Source: an uncultured bacterium (GTDB lineage Bacteria > Bacillota > Clostridia > Lachnospirales > Lachnospiraceae). From it: a stretch of DNA of 36,587 bases. A program made the position numbers and the translations under genes. Below, piece by piece: positions 32,996-36,587 of the stretch. Numbering within the stretch: the stretch's first letter is position 1; each line of letters starts with the position of its first letter. The stretch covers positions 1-36,587 of the forward strand of contig CAJMQQ010000026.1 in NCBI GenBank assembly GCA_905215625.1, written 5' to 3'. The notes below the pieces were generated by a model, which was given only the letters and a program-made list of their open reading frames with translations, was not told where the DNA came from and searched no databases.

Positions 32996-33511
32996 TTGGA
33001 TAGGTTAATTGGATTTGACCCCCAGCTGCTGAACGACGCAGTATTAGCTGGAATTAATATCTTTATCCTGTTCTTTGCATTATCCTATCTGCTGTTTAAC
33101 CCAGCCAGAGATTTCCTGGAAAAGCGCCGCAAAAAGATTGCGGACGAGCTGGAACAGGCGGCCCTGGATCAGAAGAGCGCAGCAGAAATGAAGGCAGAGT
33201 ATGACGCGAAGCTGAAGGCTGTGAACAAGGAAGCAGATGCTATCCTGGAAGAAGCCAGAAGAAAAGCAAAGCGCCGCGAGGCTGAAATTCTTGACGAGGC
33301 CAGAGCGGAAGCAGCCAGAATCGTAGAACGCGCCGGCAAGGAAATCGAGCTGGAGAGAAAGAAGGCGTTGGACGAGATGAAGCAGGAAGTTGTATCCATT
33401 GCTTCTTTAATGGCAGGAAAGGTTGTTGCAGCTTCCATTGATACCAAGGTTCAGGATGCATTGATTGACGAGACTCTGAAGGAGATGGGTGAGAATACAT
33501 GGCAAAGCTGA
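32996..33511 (+). CDS. atpF: F-type ATP synthase subunit b
   Basis: This 171-residue peripheral-stalk subunit has one N-terminal TM segment (~15-36: AVLAGINIFILFFALSYLLFN) and a long, highly charged coiled coil (~40-150, rich in Lys, Glu, Ala, Arg). It links the membrane a subunit to F1. The start is TTG with AGAGGAGG upstream. The 3' end overlaps atpH by 13 bp, implying coupled translation. Confidence 0.95.
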   Translation: MDRLIGFDPQLLNDAVLAGINIFILFFALSYLLFNPARDFLEKRRKKIADELEQAALDQKSAAEMKAEYDAKLKAVNKEADAILEEARRKAKRREAEILDEARAEAARIVERAGKEIELERKKALDEMKQEVVSIASLMAGKVVAASIDTKVQDALIDETLKEMGENTWQS

Positions 33512-34047
33512 TAGCAAAGGTATACGGCGATGCATTGTTTGAGGCGGCTTCGGATAAGCAGAATCTGGAAGCAGTCTACGAAGAAGCCCAGGCCTTATGC
33601 AGCATTTTTCGGGACAACCCGAAGCTTATGGATGCGCTGAATCATCCTCAGATTGTAAAGGAAGAGAAGATTTCCGTCATGGAGAATGTTTTCTCCGGAA
33701 GAGTCTCGGATGAGATGATGGGCTTCTTGACAATCATTGTTGACAAGGGCAGGCAAAAAGAAATCCCGATGATTCTGGATTATTTTATTCAGGCAGTTCG
33801 GGAATACAAAAAAATTGGAACGGCTTTTGTTGCAAGCGCAGTCGCTCTGCGGGATGAGCAGAAAGCTGCGTTAAAGGCGAAGCTGTTAGAAACCACTCCT
33901 TATGTGGAGTTTGAGATGGAATATACTGTAGATCCAAGCTTAATCGGCGGCATGGTTATCCGTATCGGCGATCGGGTGGTAGACAGCAGTATTAAAACCC
34001 AGCTCTACGAGCTGAAAAAGCAGCTCTTAACCGTTCGGCTGGCTTAG
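33499..34047 (+). CDS. atpH: F-type ATP synthase subunit delta
   Basis: This 182-residue F1 subunit ties the stalk to the alpha subunits. The N-terminal helical bundle starts MAKLIAKVYGDALFEAASDKQNLEAVYEEA. The conserved C-terminal signature is near IDPSLIGGMVIRIGDRVVDSSIKTQL (here VDPSLIGG). Its ATG sits inside the end of atpF. Confidence 0.96.
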   Translation: MAKLIAKVYGDALFEAASDKQNLEAVYEEAQALCSIFRDNPKLMDALNHPQIVKEEKISVMENVFSGRVSDEMMGFLTIIVDKGRQKEIPMILDYFIQAVREYKKIGTAFVASAVALRDEQKAALKAKLLETTPYVEFEMEYTVDPSLIGGMVIRIGDRVVDSSIKTQLYELKKQLLTVRLA

Positions 34048-34095
34048 TGTCAGGCGGACATTACTGATAACAGAAAGAAGGTGCGAACCTCAGTT

Positions 34096-35598
34096 ATGAA
34101 TTTAAGACCAGAAGAAATCAGCTCTGTGATTAAAGAGCAGATTGAGAAATATTCAACAAAGCTGGAAGTCTCTGATGTGGGTACCGTTATCCAGGTCGCA
34201 GACGGTATCGCGCGAATCCACGGTCTTGAAAAGGCGATGCAGGGAGAACTTCTGGAGTTTCCAGGAGAAATCTACGGCATGGTTTTAAACCTGGAGGAAG
34301 ACAACGTAGGCGCCGTTCTTCTTGGTGATACGAAAAACATCAGCGAAGGCGATATGGTAAAAACCACAGGCCGAGTTGTGGAAGTGCCGGTAGGCGACGC
34401 GCTGACGGGCCGCGTTGTAAACGCTCTGGGACAGCCTATTGACGGCAAAGGCCCTATTGAGACCAGCAAATTCCGCCGGATTGAGCGGGTTGCCCACGGT
34501 GTAATTGAGAGAAAATCCGTAGATACGCCGCTGCAGACCGGTATCAAGGCCATTGACGCTATGATCCCGATTGGAAGAGGACAGCGTGAGCTGATTATCG
34601 GCGACCGTCAGACTGGTAAGACGGCGATTGCCATTGACACCATTATTAACCAGAAAGGACAGGGCGTTCACTGTATTTACGTCGCTATCGGACAGAAAGC
34701 TTCTACCGTAGCGAACATTGTAAAGACGCTGGATGAGTTTGGCGCGATGGATTATACCACCGTAGTCGTTTCTACTGCATCCGACCTGGCTCCATTACAG
34801 TATATCGCTCCGTATTCCGGCTGTGCAATCGGCGAGGAATGGATGGAAAACGGCGAAGACGTACTGGTTGTTTATGATGACTTAAGTAAACACGCAGCCG
34901 CTTACCGTACCCTTTCCCTTCTGCTTAAGAGACCGCCAGGACGTGAGGCATATCCTGGAGACGTATTCTATCTGCACTCCAGACTGTTAGAGCGTGCGTC
35001 CAAGCTGTCTGATGAACTGGGAGGCGGTTCTTTAACGGCTCTTCCAATTATTGAGACCCAGGCGGGAGACGTTTCCGCTTATATTCCGACCAACGTAATT
35101 TCCATTACAGACGGTCAGATTTATCTGGAGACAGAGATGTTTAACTCCGGTTTCCGTCCTGCAATTAACGCAGGTCTGTCCGTATCCCGAGTAGGCGGCG
35201 CGGCACAGATTAAGGCAATTAAGAAGATTGCAGCTCCAATCCGTGTGGAACTTGCCCAGTACCGCGAGCTGGCATCCTTTGCCCAGTTTGGTTCTGAACT
35301 GGACGCAAGCACCAAAGAACAGCTTGCCCAGGGCGAGAGAATCAAAGAGGTATTAAAACAGGGTCAGTATCAGCCAATGCCGGTTGAGTATCAGGTTATC
35401 ATTATCTATGCGGCAACGAAGAAGTACCTGTTAGACATTCCCACCGCTAAGGTGCTGGATTTTGAAAAGGAACTCTTTAAATTTATAGATAAAAAATATC
35501 CGGAGATTCCGGCAAGCATTCGGGAAACCAAGGAAATCACTTCGCAGACAGAGGAATTGCTGGTAAAGGCAATCACAGAATGCAAAGCGCAGATGTAG
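34096..35598 (+). CDS. atpA: F-type ATP synthase subunit alpha
   Basis: This 500-residue regulatory nucleotide-binding subunit of F1 has Walker A GDRQTGKT (169-176). The family stretches KAIDAMIPIGRGQRELIIGD and VYDDLSKHAAAYR are visible, with PGREAYPGDVFYLHSRLLERA downstream. The usual N-terminus MNLRPEEISSVIKEQIEKY supports ATG 34096. A GTG at 34081 would add five residues, but its ribosome site would overlap the start codon. AGAAGG lies ~14 bp before the ATG, which is a wide spacing, so the start is not certain. Confidence 0.96.
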   Translation: MNLRPEEISSVIKEQIEKYSTKLEVSDVGTVIQVADGIARIHGLEKAMQGELLEFPGEIYGMVLNLEEDNVGAVLLGDTKNISEGDMVKTTGRVVEVPVGDALTGRVVNALGQPIDGKGPIETSKFRRIERVAHGVIERKSVDTPLQTGIKAIDAMIPIGRGQRELIIGDRQTGKTAIAIDTIINQKGQGVHCIYVAIGQKASTVANIVKTLDEFGAMDYTTVVVSTASDLAPLQYIAPYSGCAIGEEWMENGEDVLVVYDDLSKHAAAYRTLSLLLKRPPGREAYPGDVFYLHSRLLERASKLSDELGGGSLTALPIIETQAGDVSAYIPTNVISITDGQIYLETEMFNSGFRPAINAGLSVSRVGGAAQIKAIKKIAAPIRVELAQYRELASFAQFGSELDASTKEQLAQGERIKEVLKQGQYQPMPVEYQVIIIYAATKKYLLDIPTAKVLDFEKELFKFIDKKYPEIPASIRETKEITSQTEELLVKAITECKAQM

Positions 35599-35616
35599 AT
35601 AGGCAGGTGACAAATC

Positions 35617-36471
35617 ATGGCATCCATGAGAGATATTAAACGCAGACGCGCCAGTATCCAGAGTACTCAGCAGATTACCAAGGCCATGAAGTTGGTTTCC
35701 ACTGTAAAACTGCAGAAATCCAGAACCAAAGCAGAAGCATCCAAGCCGTATTCCGATATGATGTATGCCACCATCGGAGCGATGCTGCGAAAGTCCGGAA
35801 CCCTTGATCACAAGTATCTGCGTCCCAGCGAGTCTAAGAAAAAGGCAGTCATTGCCATTACGTCCAATAGAGGACTGGCAGGCGGCTACAACAGCAGTAT
35901 TGTCAAGCTGCTGGCTGGGAGCGGACAGACGCCGGTGGAAGACACATGGATTTACGCAATCGGCCGTAAGGGTCGGGATGGCCTGGTAAGAAAAGGCTAT
36001 CAGATACGGAGGGATTATTCGGACGTAATCAACGAGCCGATATATCGGGATGCGGTGGATTTGACCCTGGAACTTCTGGATGAATTTTCCAGAGGAGAGA
36101 TAGGAGAGATTTACCTGGCTTATACCTCCTTTAAAAACACAGTGGTCCATATCCCCAAGCTGGTTAAGCTTCTTCCGGTAGAGATGGACGTTTCCGCAGA
36201 GGAACCCAACACGCTGCTTATGAACTATGAGCCAAATGAGGATGAGGTGTTAAGCGCCATTATCCCCAAATATATGAGCAGTCTGATTTACGGCGCACTT
36301 CTTGAGGCTGTGGCCAGTGAGAACGGCGCGCGTATGACAGCCATGGATTCGGCAACCAGCAATGCTGAGGAAATGATTGATTCTTTAAGTCTTCAGTACA
36401 ATCGTGCAAGACAGGACTCCATTACTCAGGAGCTGACAGAAATCATTGCCGGCGCAAATGCGATTTCATAA
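35617..36471 (+). CDS. atpG: F-type ATP synthase subunit gamma
   Basis: This 284-residue central-shaft subunit couples ring rotation to the catalytic sites. The N-terminal helix MASMRDIKRRRASIQSTQQITKAMKLVSTVKLQKS and the C-terminal helix GARMTAMDSATSNAEEMIDSLSLQYNRARQDSITQELTEIIAGANAI are both typical and complete. ITSNRGLAGGYN is the family motif. It starts 18 bp after atpA with AGGCAGGTGA upstream. atpD (beta) and atpC (epsilon) are expected next but lie beyond the window. Confidence 0.97.
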   Translation: MASMRDIKRRRASIQSTQQITKAMKLVSTVKLQKSRTKAEASKPYSDMMYATIGAMLRKSGTLDHKYLRPSESKKKAVIAITSNRGLAGGYNSSIVKLLAGSGQTPVEDTWIYAIGRKGRDGLVRKGYQIRRDYSDVINEPIYRDAVDLTLELLDEFSRGEIGEIYLAYTSFKNTVVHIPKLVKLLPVEMDVSAEEPNTLLMNYEPNEDEVLSAIIPKYMSSLIYGALLEAVASENGARMTAMDSATSNAEEMIDSLSLQYNRARQDSITQELTEIIAGANAIS

Positions 36472-36498
36472 GATTTACGTAACTATCTAGGACGGCGG

Positions 36499-36559
36499 GA
36501 AATCTGGCGTAAAAAGCTGTGTCAAGCTGGCTTGTAAACAGCTTTTTACACCAGATTTC
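36499..36559. repeat. Large inverted repeat after atpG
   Basis: Two 22-bp arms (36499-36520 and 36538-36559) pair with a single C/T difference around a 17-nt loop. No T-run follows in either direction, so it is not a standard terminator. It occupies the atpG-atpD gap. It could be a small repeat element or an RNA hairpin controlling mRNA stability. Confidence 0.75.
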
Positions 36560-36560
36560 A

Positions 36561-36580
36561 CATCGGAGGAATCTCCGATG
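36561..36580 (+). promoter_or_regulatory. Second hairpin after atpG
   Basis: A perfect 8-bp stem CATCGGAG/CTCCGATG with a GAAT loop begins two bases after the large inverted repeat. The window ends 7 bp later, so its relation to the next gene cannot be seen. Confidence 0.55.
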
Positions 36581-36587
36581 CTTCTTG

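Noticed and set aside
35431..36150. Long minus-strand open frame (239 codons) opposite atpA/atpG
   Set aside because: It lies wholly over two certain genes, has no ribosome site or recognisable domain, and its composition is that of a reverse shadow of coding sequence.
36499..36559. Inverted repeat after atpG as an operon terminator
   Set aside because: No T-tract follows either arm, and atpD and atpC would be expected further downstream in the same operon.

Overview
The window looks like chromosome of a spore-forming anaerobe of the Lachnospiraceae type (Clostridia). Supporting signs are SpoVT, a YesM/YesN-type two-component pair, an atpZ-atpI-atpBEFHAG operon, MutS2, a YhaM-RlmD pair, strong AGGAGG ribosome sites, frequent GTG/TTG starts and moderate GC. 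This placement is inferred from gene content, not from a database search. No rRNA, tRNA, CRISPR array, insertion sequence or phage gene was seen.

Layout. (1) 1-6720, minus strand: mutS2, then an OmpR-type response regulator and its histidine kinase, then two paralogous secreted proteins with C-terminal Trp/Tyr-rich wall-binding repeats. (2) 6782-10672, plus strand: a membrane-anchored HtrA-like protein that has lost its catalytic triad, then yhaM and rlmD, closed by a terminator. (3) 10760-20135, plus strand and visibly more AT-rich than both flanks: a glycan-uptake and degradation locus. It holds a YesN-like regulator, a YesM-like sensor kinase, a sugar-binding lipoprotein, two ABC permeases, an unrecognised protein that may be a duplicated mutarotase-like fold, a GH28 family hydrolase and a Cys-type sulfatase. 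The enzymes have no signal peptide, so small sulfated, uronate-like oligosaccharides are probably imported and then processed in the cytoplasm. The ABC ATPase and the sulfatase-maturing enzyme are not in the window.

(4) 20195-24180: spoVT with a candidate sporulation promoter, a Cu/Zn superoxide dismutase on the minus strand, a secreted 5'-nucleotidase with a LysM domain between its two catalytic domains, and bioY under a BirA-type operator. (5) 24220-30953: a UPF0340 protein and a LacI-family regulator, then a tripartite tricarboxylate transporter operon (tctC-tctB-tctA) with a PHP-like hydrolase. A perfect-consensus promoter (TTGACA-N17-TATAAT) drives this operon. It is flanked by two near-identical palindromes 154 bp apart, and a hairpin between tctC and tctB may favour binding-protein production. 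(6) 31015-36587: the F-type ATP synthase operon, running off the right edge after atpG. Its c subunit carries a sodium-binding signature, and a large inverted repeat follows atpG where atpD would be expected.

The most notable observations are the catalytically dead HtrA-like protein, the paired-operator promoter of the tct operon, the AT-rich GH28/sulfatase locus with its unknown protein, the LysM-split nucleotidase, and the predicted Na+-coupled ATP synthase.
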